33,026 bases of DNA from Treponema sp. Its GTDB lineage: Bacteria > Spirochaetota > Spirochaetia > Treponematales > Treponemataceae. The stretch is from contig JAAVAO010000005.1 in assembly GCA_014803985.1 (NCBI GenBank), forward strand, positions 1 to 33,026, read 5' to 3'. A program made the translations under genes and the position numbers. This document shows, piece by piece, positions 15,179-23,418 of this stretch. Numbering within the stretch: position 1 is the stretch's first letter; every line of letters starts with the position of its first letter. Under the pieces are notes generated by a model. The model worked only from the letters and a program-made list of their open reading frames with translations, had not been told where the DNA came from and did not search any database.

Positions 15179-18100
15179 CTAGAATCCCAAGTATGGACTT
15201 TCCTTGCACACTTTTCCTGGAGCAGGTGTTGCAAGATTCTGAAGGACATATACACCTAGCCCCGCTCCTGCATCCCCTCTAACAGAGAATGAAATCTTTC
15301 CACCAGAACAAGTAGCAGAGTTTCCTGTAACAGCATCTATATAAGTTCCATCAAGCGCACCAGTCCAAGAATGAGTGCCAGTACCCACACCAACCAAAAC
15401 ATAGGAATCAACAGATTCACCAGTTATCTTATTTTTTCCTGTGTAACGTCGTTTGTAACCTGCCCAACCACCTGTATGTCCATCTGTTGAATACTGCCCC
15501 ATCTGCAAGGCTGGGATTGCAATTCTCATTCGGTTAAGATCTCTAAGGTGCTTACTCAAAGGACTTGAAAGCGTTGTGCTTACAGTACCACTTGCATTGT
15601 ATTCTCCAAAGTCGCTTGCAGTAACAGTTCCCGCAAGATGATCTCCATAATAGGCACGTCCTGTTTTATTCAATGAATTTGTTTCTCCGTCAACAGCCCC
15701 GCAGTAATCATTAGGAAGTCCTTTCGCAAATAGAATTTCAGAACCATAGTATACAATGGGGATTCCTCGGAAAGTGAAAAGCATTGACCAGCATTTCGCC
15801 CATTCCTCTTCTCCAACATTCCAACGAGTTTCACCTTTATTAGGTCCATAGTCATGGCTATCACCATACCATGTAAGATATGTTGCATCATTATAAGCAC
15901 CGCTTGTTTCAAGAGCCTTACTATATCCACCCTCCGTTCCATTGCAGAAATTATTATGGCTTACAATATCAATTGTCGAAACATGATAATCACTATTTGG
16001 AACTGCCTTATGGCTGTAATCAGGCGTACGATAGTTATTTCCATCAAGCAACGCATTCTTTGAATAACTTGTGGTATCAGGACCAGTAACAGTTTCATCG
16101 TATGTATAGTTGCTTTGCCTAATATCAACAGGTTTGTCATTAAAGTTGCTTACAAAGTTTGCCACTTCACCAAACACAAAGAAATCTCCACCACCTCGCG
16201 CATTTTTCGCAGTATCAGTTGCAGCCTCTGCAAAAAAGCGAGGCCAAAAGGCATCGTTCACCGTTTTTTTATCAATATGCATAAGCGTATCAACACGGAA
16301 CATATCAACACCCATATCAATATAGCGATTATATGCACCAATAACATAATCTTGAACTTCTTTGCTTTCTGTATTCAAGTCAGGACAGTCTTCATGGATT
16401 GAACGAAGATTCGCATCTGGATATTTGTCAAACATTCCAGAATCATTAAATCCATTTGACCAACCATGCAGGTGAAGTTTTGGAGAAGCAACATATTGAG
16501 CATACGTATAGTTTGCAGTTTTACTTCCGTTTACAGCATTAAAATCACCTGTATCAAGAGTCAACTGATAACTTTCTGTAGTTGGCCATTGATATGTATA
16601 AAATCCAGCTGCATTCTTTGATGTAAGATATGGATACTTTGCCAAGTCAACAGCCGTAAACGGTCGGCAACTTCCTGTAAAGTCAAAATAGGGAGGAATA
16701 TCTTTGCCCGAAACATCTACGCCATCAACCTTCCAACCTGCTGGATATTTGCCTGGAGATTTCAAACCATCATAATACCAGCCGTTTGGCATTTTTGAAG
16801 ACTGAGTCCAATCCTTGCCTGTCTTATCCGTCACGCTATAAGCCGCTTCATAAGCTGCCTCATCATAAGTGAAATTTTCCCAACCAACGGGAACTGGATA
16901 TTGAGCAGGATCACGCATATATTTTATTTCAGCAAAATCTTGCAATCCAAATCTACCAGAGTGCTGCAATACAACATCAAGACAAATCTTCATTCCGCGA
17001 GCATGCGCTTCGTCTATAACTCGTTGGAAATCATATCCATCAGAAACAAGACGGGCATCCTCCTTGTACATATTCCAAGCATGGTAACCATGATAACAAA
17101 GCGGACCTCGATTCTGAACAATAGGCGTAATCCAAATACAAGTAAATCCGAGAGCCTTTATATAGTCCATTTTTTCAACAAGTCCCTTGAAATCTCCGCG
17201 CCAACACGGATCATCGTCAACTTTATGATACCACTCGTCATGAACTGTATTATTCTTATCCCCATCAAACCATCGTGCTGTCAAAAGGAAATAGATGGTC
17301 TCTTGTCGAGGATCCCAGCGTGTTGCCTGAACATTTTCACCAACATAATAATAGTAAGTTCCCGTAGTTTCATTTCCAGCAGCATCAACAGCAAGTATGC
17401 GAATAGTAATTTTTTGGTCTTTAGCAACAGGTATTACAGTTCCTGATGTATATTTCGCACTGCTAGTCGTGGGTGTTGAGCCATCCTTTGTATAGTAGGC
17501 TGTAACCCCAGCAACCCCTTTGTTATCTGTAAATGTAAATGAAACATTTATCGCCTCGGTATATTTTCCAGGATTTTTATTTGGCACAATAACAGGAGGC
17601 TCTAAATCTGCGTTAGGATTAATAATATAAGAAATTTCAAGGATTTCTCCCCATTTATTATCAGCCGCATCACAATATGCCCTTGCTTTTAGAGTACACG
17701 TTTGTGTAATTTTTATCGGGTCTTTATAAACAGTGCTTGCCGCAGTTGGAATAGAGCCATCAACAGTATAATAAATAACATCTTGAATTCCGTTTGTTGA
17801 CGAAAGTTTTACAACTTGAGATTCAAGATAAGTTCCAGACTGAATATCCGCCTTTACAGAAGGTGTCACCGGTTTATCAGGATTGCTTTCTTGCAATTCC
17901 CCATTCACATACCAATATTCACCAGATTTATTTATAAATAAATCGTCAGAAATTTTTCCGCTCCAATCATTGTTTCCAAAATTAGAATTTCCAAAAATCA
18001 CATTCAATTCAGAGACGTCTTTAAAAACATAACCATACCAACCGCCTGTCTCCTCCTGCATTTTAGCACATTTTCCAGCTACACCTGTAGGCCAATACCA

Positions 18101-18988
18101 AACATACATTGCTTTTGCATGCACCACAATATCTGTCCAAACCTTATCGTTCATATCAATGTCTACGGTGCCGCCTGAAGTGAACGTGTTCAAGGTCTTT
18201 CTTTTTATTTCGCTGCCACTTGCATCCAAAAGAACAACGTCCCATGTTCCTGGAGCGATGTTCGTAACATTCGTAACTCCGTTTACCCCAGTCGTAACAC
18301 TGCTAATTGGGTCGCAAACTTGCACTGTAAACTTGCCTTCTGCCTGCGTAAAATTCACTTTTGCCGTTGCAGGAGTCATAACATAATCTGCGGCGGACTT
18401 TAAAGAATTTTGTTTGTAATCCGAAGCAATTTTTGCAGCGTTAATCAACAAAGCATGTTTTGATGGATCTATGCAATTTGAAATTTTTGAAGAATCAACC
18501 GCCTGTAAATCAACACCCAATAGGTTCAATTCATTAAATACATTTCCTAAAGCAGTCGTTGTCCAATTCACGCTCACTGTCGCCGTTTCACCCGCCTTGA
18601 TGTCAACTACCGCCCGCAATGTAACTCCATATATTGTGGATGCAGACGCATCCTTTGCATAGACAGTAACAATACGATTTTTACCAACGGGAATATTGGA
18701 AATTGTAATATTTCCTGTTCCTCCTGAAACAGTCTCCTCGCTTTTCAAAGGAGATTTTATATTCGTTCCCGTAACGCACACTTCCGCATATTTTATTTTG
18801 TCGATTTCAAGAGCCCTCTCACCTTCCGATGCAATCTCCAATGCCCCATATTGAAGCTGCGGCTCTCTTTCATCCAAAGAATCTGAACAGCTAGAAAAAT
18901 ACAAGGGAATAAAACACATCAAGCCAAATAAAAAAACAACTGACAATCTGGCTATTGAATTTACCCCCTCCTTCATATAATTTTTCAT
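15179..18988 (-). CDS. Secreted multidomain GH13 alpha-amylase-type lipoprotein
   Basis: A 1269-aa starch-degrading enzyme of family GH13 anchored by lipid: the signal ends at lipobox YFSSC (Cys34). Domain order: beta-rich N-terminal region (about 45-285), a CBM26-like starch-binding module (about 288-365, MYVWYWPTG and GGWYGYVFKDVSELNVIFGN), two chitobiase-C-like Ig modules (about 380-455 and 464-548, each with YYTxDGSxPT), then the catalytic barrel from about 556. Catalytic residues are Asp900 (FRVD), Glu941 (FGEV) and Asp1046 (GDSHD). Region I is DVVLQH (671-676), with Gln where Asn is usual. It is a single gene with its own promoter, GGGAGG ribosome-binding site and terminator, so it is probably regulated alone for polysaccharide use. 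Confidence 0.92.
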   Translation of the reverse strand: MKNYMKEGVNSIARLSVVFLFGLMCFIPLYFSSCSDSLDEREPQLQYGALEIASEGERALEIDKIKYAEVCVTGTNIKSPLKSEETVSGGTGNITISNIPVGKNRIVTVYAKDASASTIYGVTLRAVVDIKAGETATVSVNWTTTALGNVFNELNLLGVDLQAVDSSKISNCIDPSKHALLINAAKIASDYKQNSLKSAADYVMTPATAKVNFTQAEGKFTVQVCDPISSVTTGVNGVTNVTNIAPGTWDVVLLDASGSEIKRKTLNTFTSGGTVDIDMNDKVWTDIVVHAKAMYVWYWPTGVAGKCAKMQEETGGWYGYVFKDVSELNVIFGNSNFGNNDWSGKISDDLFINKSGEYWYVNGELQESNPDKPVTPSVKADIQSGTYLESQVVKLSSTNGIQDVIYYTVDGSIPTAASTVYKDPIKITQTCTLKARAYCDAADNKWGEILEISYIINPNADLEPPVIVPNKNPGKYTEAINVSFTFTDNKGVAGVTAYYTKDGSTPTTSSAKYTSGTVIPVAKDQKITIRILAVDAAGNETTGTYYYYVGENVQATRWDPRQETIYFLLTARWFDGDKNNTVHDEWYHKVDDDPCWRGDFKGLVEKMDYIKALGFTCIWITPIVQNRGPLCYHGYHAWNMYKEDARLVSDGYDFQRVIDEAHARGMKICLDVVLQHSGRFGLQDFAEIKYMRDPAQYPVPVGWENFTYDEAAYEAAYSVTDKTGKDWTQSSKMPNGWYYDGLKSPGKYPAGWKVDGVDVSGKDIPPYFDFTGSCRPFTAVDLAKYPYLTSKNAAGFYTYQWPTTESYQLTLDTGDFNAVNGSKTANYTYAQYVASPKLHLHGWSNGFNDSGMFDKYPDANLRSIHEDCPDLNTESKEVQDYVIGAYNRYIDMGVDMFRVDTLMHIDKKTVNDAFWPRFFAEAATDTAKNARGGGDFFVFGEVANFVSNFNDKPVDIRQSNYTYDETVTGPDTTSYSKNALLDGNNYRTPDYSHKAVPNSDYHVSTIDIVSHNNFCNGTEGGYSKALETSGAYNDATYLTWYGDSHDYGPNKGETRWNVGEEEWAKCWSMLFTFRGIPIVYYGSEILFAKGLPNDYCGAVDGETNSLNKTGRAYYGDHLAGTVTASDFGEYNASGTVSTTLSSPLSKHLRDLNRMRIAIPALQMGQYSTDGHTGGWAGYKRRYTGKNKITGESVDSYVLVGVGTGTHSWTGALDGTYIDAVTGNSATCSGGKISFSVRGDAGAGLGVYVLQNLATPAPGKVCKESPYLGF

Positions 18989-19048
18989 ACATTCCTCCCA
19001 AAAATCGTTTTATTTGACGAAGAAAAACATAAGACCTATCTTCAATAC

Positions 19049-19077
19049 ATTGTAAAACCCAAACTGTGCATTGTCAA
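19049..19077 (-). promoter_or_regulatory. Strong promoter of the amylase gene
   Basis: On the minus strand a perfect TTGACA (19077-19072), 17 bp and TACAAT (19054-19049) are seen. Transcription from about 19042 gives a leader of some 53 nt with GGGAGG just before the ATG at 18988. This is the clearest leadered promoter in the window. Confidence 0.8.
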
Positions 19078-19142
19078 ATTTTTTTGTTCATCCAAAAAGT
19101 ATGCTGAATCTTGTGTAACGATAAAAAATGAGGAGTGATAAA

Positions 19143-19247
19143 ATGTCAAAAGACACCACATCTATTGTTATTTCTTGCTATTTCAAATCACAAGAGATTT
19201 TTCAATTCAGACAGGTCTTTAAAAATCCTATAACACATCGACTTTAA
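19143..19247 (+). CDS. Candidate small protein, 34 aa, antisense to HAD gene end
   Basis: An ATG at 19143 follows GAGGAG at ideal spacing and opens a 34-codon frame (MSKDTTSIVISCYFKSQE, then IFQFRQVFKNPITHRL). Its last 60 bases run antisense to the 3' end of the HAD gene. There is no recognisable domain. The only supports are the strong ribosome-binding site and the start, so it could be a small protein or an accident. It may also be what is left of a longer gene. Confidence 0.3.
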   Translation: MSKDTTSIVISCYFKSQEIFQFRQVFKNPITHRL

Positions 19248-19823
19248 CGCTTCGTCCGGTTGGAATTTATCGGGAATCATAATGGGCTTGAGACCGGCGG
19301 AAAATGCGCTTTTTATTCCGTTAGGGCTGTCTTCAACGGCAAAACACTCTTCAGGAGACAAATCGAGAGAAGAACAGGCGGTCAAATAGATTTCGGGGTT
19401 TGGCTTTGAATGTGCCACGTCATCACCAAATGTCTTTGTCGTAAAAAAATGATCAACGCCCACTTCCTTCAATTGAACAACGGCCTTTGCTCGCCGCGTG
19501 GAAGTTGCAAGCGCAAGAGGATATTTTTTTGAAAGCATTTCTAGCGTTTCATAAGCAAACGGCATAAGAGCAATTCCATCGGTATGCCAAATTTCATCAA
19601 AAAGAATGTTTGTACGGTCAATAAACTTTTCAGACGGAAAGTCCGCCCCATACATTTCGCGTAAAAGTTGACAGGTGTCCGCTCGATTCGCCCCCATACA
19701 ACGAAATTTTGCAGATTCAACGTCACAAACGCCAAACTCTGCCGCCGCAATATCCCACGTCTTAAAGCTAATCGTTTCCGTATCAAGAATAACTCCGTCC
19801 ATATCAAACACAAACGCTTTCAT
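19188..19823 (-). CDS. HAD-family phosphatase, beta-phosphoglucomutase-like
   Basis: A 211-aa HAD hydrolase of subfamily I. Motif I is FDMDGVILDTE (Asp7 nucleophile, Asp9), motif II lies in LALATSTRRA (Thr/Ser), Lys139 of HSKPNPEIYLTA is motif III, and FAVEDSPNGIKSAFSAGL is motif IV. The helical cap between motifs I and II and the VEDSPNG form fit the beta-phosphoglucomutase/sugar-phosphatase branch. A role in maltose or trehalose use next to the amylase is possible, but context is the only hint. It starts at ATG with no Shine-Dalgarno. A consensus promoter ends 6 nt before it, predicting a leaderless mRNA separate from the opp operon. Confidence 0.88.
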   Translation of the reverse strand: MKAFVFDMDGVILDTETISFKTWDIAAAEFGVCDVESAKFRCMGANRADTCQLLREMYGADFPSEKFIDRTNILFDEIWHTDGIALMPFAYETLEMLSKKYPLALATSTRRAKAVVQLKEVGVDHFFTTKTFGDDVAHSKPNPEIYLTACSSLDLSPEECFAVEDSPNGIKSAFSAGLKPIMIPDKFQPDEALKSMCYRIFKDLSELKNLL

Positions 19824-19829
19824 ACCACC

Positions 19830-19859
19830 AATATAAAAGCATTTTTAAGAAATTGTCAA
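19830..19859 (-). promoter_or_regulatory. Leaderless consensus promoter of the HAD gene
   Basis: On the minus strand a perfect TTGACA (19859-19854), 18 bp and TATATT (19835-19830) are followed by ggtggt and then the ATG at 19823. Transcription should start at the start codon. It lies in the 70-bp gap after the oppCD gene. Confidence 0.8.
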
Positions 19860-19893
19860 CTTCTTCATTAAATGACCAAACAGAAGCATTCTA

Positions 19894-21984
19894 TCATTTT
19901 GGAAGAGCAGCATCATTCAAAAGCACACACCCATCTTCCAGCATTGCGCATTCCTCTTTTGTAAACTGACACCGAGGGGAAAATGGGCAGCCTTTGGGGG
20001 GATTTGCCGGATCACACACCTTTCCAGGAATTGAAGCCATTCGTGAAGTTGTGTAGTGGGCTCCAAACTGTGGAAGCGCACCGACCAACGCTCTTGTGTA
20101 CGGATGGCGCGGATTTTCCATAATATCGTGGGAATTGCCAACCTCCATAATTTTTCCGCCATACATTACCGCAATTCTATCGCTTATCTCGCCAACTAAA
20201 TGTATATTGTGGCTTATAAAAATTATGGAAAGCCCCCGCTCCTTCTGAAGACGCAAAAGCAACGAAATAATTTGCGCTTGAATTGTAACATCAAGAGCGG
20301 TTGTGGGTTCATCTGCAATCAAAAGTTCGGCATTTTGAGCAAAAGCAAGGGCAATGCCAATCCGCTGAAGTTGTCCGCCTGAAAATTGATGTGGATACAT
20401 TGAAAGCCGCTTTTCGCTTTCGGGCAACCCCACTTCTGAAAGCAAGGACGCAGCCCTTTTATCCGATTCATCGCGCGAAATAGTCTTTTCCGTCACTCGA
20501 AACGTTTCAAAAAACACGCTCCCTATATTTTGCAGCGGGTCAAATGAACGTCCCGGCTCTTGAAAAATCAACGCGATTTTTTGCCCCCGATATTTTCGCA
20601 GTTCATTTTGTTCCAACTTCATAAGATTTGCGCCATTATAATAAATATCACCCGAAGCCGTTGCATTTGACGAAAGAAGACCTGTTATCGCCATTGTGGA
20701 AACAGATTTTCCGCTCCCAGACTCACCGACAATTCCAAGAATTTCGCCCTTCTTCACGTCAAAACTAACGCCCCTTACCCCATAAACCATAATTTGTTTC
20801 GCCCCGCGATAAATTGTAAACGTAACGTTCAGATTTCTCACAGAAAGCAAGGCATCGTCATCAAACTGTTCCGCATTTTGCTTGCCATTTTTATCGTGCA
20901 AGTTGCTCTCGTTTCGTTGTTTCTTTGTACCTCTCCTCTTAAAAACCGTGTGATAGGGATCATAAAAATCCCGCAGAGCATCTCCCAAAAAGTTAAATGC
21001 CAACGTCACCAAAAGCAACATAAAGACAGGATATAACAGCCAGGGAAAATTCTTGAGATTTGAAAGCGTGGAAATATCCCTGTTGATCAAAGCCCCCCAA
21101 CTCACCGCAGGATCGCTTATGCCAAGTCCAAGATAACTCAAAGTCGTTTCGCTCATAATAAATCCTGGAACGCTCAATGCCGTGCTCACAATCAAAAGAC
21201 TTGCCATTTGCGGAATTATATGCTTAAAAATCACAACAACAGATGGAACACCCTCAATGTCAGCGTCAATAACAAATTCCTCGCGCTTTATGGTGTGGGT
21301 CATTCCACGTATCGTCCGTGCGCTTGAAGGCCAGCCTACGAGGGAAAGAATCAAAGTGATCACCATATAGGATGTTCCGCTGTCCATTCGGGAGTTTAAA
21401 AGGGAACGCAGAAAAAGGATAAAATACAGGCTCGGAATAAGCATAAAGAATTCTGCAAAACGCATAATCGTCCAGTCTGTTGCACCGCCAAAATATCCGC
21501 TCACCCCGCCAAGTAAAACTGCAAGAAACAGGGAAACCGCCGTCGCCACAAATCCAATTGTAAGGGAAATGCGACTGCCGTAAACAATTCGGGAAAAAAG
21601 ATCCCTCCCCAAATTGTCCGCCCCCAAAAGATACACGGGATAATCCGCATCGCTTCCAAAAAGATGTATGTTGCATTTAAAAATTCCCAAAACCGTATAT
21701 TCATCGCCGCGCACAAAAAATGAAAGAGAATGAATGCACTCTTCGTCCTTCACTTTTGCATATCGCCATGTTGATCTGTTTATCACGCGAAATTCACGCA
21801 CTTTTAATCCGCCTTTCATCAGCTGAACATTTGACGGATGAAATGTATTTTTTTCAAATGTGTGCGTTGCAGAATACGGAGCAAAAAACGGCGCAAAAAT
21901 CATCACAAAATAGAGAACACAAAGAATGATAACGCTCGTCAAGGCAAGAGGCTTGTGCTTTACATAATCAAAAAATTTCTTCAA
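19894..21984 (-). CDS. Fused OppC permease and OppD ATPase of a peptide ABC transporter
   Basis: One 696-aa chain joins two oligopeptide-transporter subunits. Residues 1 to about 345 are an OppC-type permease: a membrane segment near 13-35, a roughly 70-residue external insertion, and an EAA loop with GVPSVVVIFKHIIPQ (about 245-259). After a charged linker, residues from about 375 are an OppD-type ATPase with Walker A GESGSGKS (420-427), signature FSGGQ (534-538), Walker B LLIADE (554-559), His592, and the C-terminal Cys-containing PANPPKGCPFSPRCQF. The start chosen is TTG at 21984, 6 nt after AGGAGG. A longer TTG frame from 22032 would overlap the oppB end and lacks a good site. No OppF gene is present. 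Confidence 0.88.
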   Translation of the reverse strand: MKKFFDYVKHKPLALTSVIILCVLYFVMIFAPFFAPYSATHTFEKNTFHPSNVQLMKGGLKVREFRVINRSTWRYAKVKDEECIHSLSFFVRGDEYTVLGIFKCNIHLFGSDADYPVYLLGADNLGRDLFSRIVYGSRISLTIGFVATAVSLFLAVLLGGVSGYFGGATDWTIMRFAEFFMLIPSLYFILFLRSLLNSRMDSGTSYMVITLILSLVGWPSSARTIRGMTHTIKREEFVIDADIEGVPSVVVIFKHIIPQMASLLIVSTALSVPGFIMSETTLSYLGLGISDPAVSWGALINRDISTLSNLKNFPWLLYPVFMLLLVTLAFNFLGDALRDFYDPYHTVFKRRGTKKQRNESNLHDKNGKQNAEQFDDDALLSVRNLNVTFTIYRGAKQIMVYGVRGVSFDVKKGEILGIVGESGSGKSVSTMAITGLLSSNATASGDIYYNGANLMKLEQNELRKYRGQKIALIFQEPGRSFDPLQNIGSVFFETFRVTEKTISRDESDKRAASLLSEVGLPESEKRLSMYPHQFSGGQLQRIGIALAFAQNAELLIADEPTTALDVTIQAQIISLLLRLQKERGLSIIFISHNIHLVGEISDRIAVMYGGKIMEVGNSHDIMENPRHPYTRALVGALPQFGAHYTTSRMASIPGKVCDPANPPKGCPFSPRCQFTKEECAMLEDGCVLLNDAALPK

Positions 21985-22003
21985 AATTTTCCTCCTGCAA
22001 CTT

Positions 22004-23092
22004 CTAGTTATACCTAATTCGTGGATCGACAAGAGCCAAAAGAATGTCGCTCATCACCATTCCTGCAAGAACCAATGCACTGATAAACATACTGTTTGCA
22101 AGCACAAGATTTATATCCTCTTGCAGAACAGCGTCATACATCAAGCGACCGATTCCAGGATAGGCAAATATAATTTCCAAAACAAGAGAACCCGAAAAAA
22201 GGCTCGCCAGCAAGTTTGCGCTCCCTGTAATATACGGATTCAGCGTATTGCGAAAGGCGTGGTTTAAAAACACTCGTTTTTCACAAACGCCTCTCGCCCT
22301 TAAAGCAAGAATATAGGGCATTTCAAGCTGATCAAGCATTGTTGCGCGAATCATACGCAAGGTGCCGCCCGCACCGCCCAAAAAAGAGGCAAGCAGTGGA
22401 AGAAAAATATGATGCATATAACTGAACGTAAATTTTGCAGGAGAAACTGAAAATGGAAAATCAGGATAGGCGGTCACTGGAAAAAGCCCCGTTACGCTTG
22501 CAAAAAGTTGCAGCAAAATCAAAAGCAAAATGCCAGGAAAGGCATGGAAAAACAATGCAAAAAAGGTTACCGCCGTGTCGATTTTTGTTCCTGCCTTGCT
22601 TGAAAAATAAACGCCGAGCGCAAACGATGCTATCGTAATAAACACAAGGGAAATCACATTCAAAAGCACAGAATTCCAAATTCGAGAGCGAATTAAAAAA
22701 CTAACCGGCGCGCGGGAAATAATGCTCACCCCCAAATCTTGATGAACAATAACCCTGTTGAGCCACTTAAAATACTGTATATAAAACGGCTTGTCGAGCC
22801 CGAATTCCGCCCGAAGAGATGCCAATTGATTTTCATCAACCACCGTTTCTTTTCCTGAAATTGCACCGCCTCTGCGTCCACCTTCTGCACTCTGCATAAT
22901 CTGCTGATTCATCATTTGAGTGGCAATGTCTCCCGGAGCTAACGCCATAAGTCCAAAAAGGGCAAACCCCAATAGAAAGAGCAATAAAAGCATTGTAAAA
23001 ATCCGAGAAATCACAAACGAAAGAAGCGGTGCTTTTCGTCGAAACTTCGTCCACGGCATTTTTACAACTTCAAAAAATCTATGAATTCCCAA
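22004..23092 (-). CDS. oppB: OppB-type permease of a peptide ABC transporter
   Basis: A 362-aa inner-membrane permease of the DppB/OppB family. After a basic start it shows a membrane segment FTMLLLLFLLGFALFGLMALAPGD, a long periplasmic loop with QLASLRAEFGLDKPFYIQYF and GVSIISRAPV, then five more hydrophobic segments and the EAA loop (ALRARGVCEKRVFLNHAFRN). It ends VDPRIRYN, a normal C-terminus. Start uncertain: TTG at 23092 has GAGAGG about 10 nt upstream, while ATG at 23059 has a poor site. Just 19 bp separate its stop from the fused oppC-oppD start. It lies 326 bp from oppA, with a structured repeat in the gap. Confidence 0.9.
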   Translation of the reverse strand: MGIHRFFEVVKMPWTKFRRKAPLLSFVISRIFTMLLLLFLLGFALFGLMALAPGDIATQMMNQQIMQSAEGGRRGGAISGKETVVDENQLASLRAEFGLDKPFYIQYFKWLNRVIVHQDLGVSIISRAPVSFLIRSRIWNSVLLNVISLVFITIASFALGVYFSSKAGTKIDTAVTFFALFFHAFPGILLLILLQLFASVTGLFPVTAYPDFPFSVSPAKFTFSYMHHIFLPLLASFLGGAGGTLRMIRATMLDQLEMPYILALRARGVCEKRVFLNHAFRNTLNPYITGSANLLASLFSGSLVLEIIFAYPGIGRLMYDAVLQEDINLVLANSMFISALVLAGMVMSDILLALVDPRIRYN

Positions 23093-23158
23093 CTGTGTAA
23101 AACCTCTCTAAAAAAATATGCATATTCTCTGTTTAGCCCCCACCAAACAAATGAAAAC
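23093..23158. other. Short spacer upstream of oppB
   Basis: Contains the GAGAGG that may serve the TTG start of oppB and nothing else that I recognise. No convincing promoter is visible, so oppB probably depends on oppA transcription. Confidence 0.4.
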
Positions 23159-23284
23159 GGCAGTAAATAAGCGAGTTTTTGAAAATATGAAAAACATTCG
23201 CAAAGGCGTAGTGAAGAATGTTCTTTCTATCTTTTCAAAACTCGCATTAAAACAGGCAACGCCATTTCAGTTGCCTGTTTTAAT
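23159..23284 (+). repeat. Two-hairpin element, copy A (oppA-oppB spacer)
   Basis: Starts GGCAGTAAATAA. Hairpin 1: GCGAGTTTTTGAAAA (23171-23185) with TTTTCAAAACTCGC (23232-23245), enclosing a 7-bp inner stem (23193-23199 / 23216-23222). Hairpin 2: ATTAAAACAGGCAAC (23246-23260), loop GCCATTTCA, GTTGCCTGTTTTAAT (23270-23284), a perfect 15-bp stem. In the opp transcript this could lower downstream expression or protect the oppA message, as structured spacers often do in opp operons. Related copies are at 26821-26897 and 30692-30768. Confidence 0.8.
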
Positions 23285-23400
23285 CCTTCTAATATGTCAA
23301 AATGCAAGTTTTTTAGTTTTATAATATGGGCGGCTTGTTGCCTACGTTCGCTTCGCTCACGTCGCAGGTTCGCCAGTCCCTACAATCCTTACTGCAATAA
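23285..23400 (-). repeat. Dispersed repeat, inverse of the one before lnt
   Basis: Read on the minus strand, 23361-23285 (GTGAGCGAAGCGAACGTAGG, then CAACAAGCCGCCC, an AT-rich stretch and GCATTTTGACATAT) matches 32157-32224 over about 70 bp with scattered differences. A shorter relative is at 117-147. It lies in the 326-bp spacer between oppA and oppB next to the two-hairpin element. I see no gene in it. Confidence 0.6.
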
Positions 23401-23418
23401 AACTTGTCCTTTGACTTA

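Noticed and set aside
21985..22032. TTG at 22032 as the start of the OppC-OppD fusion
   Set aside because: It overlaps the oppB end and has no suitable ribosome-binding site. TTG at 21984 lies 6 nt after AGGAGG.
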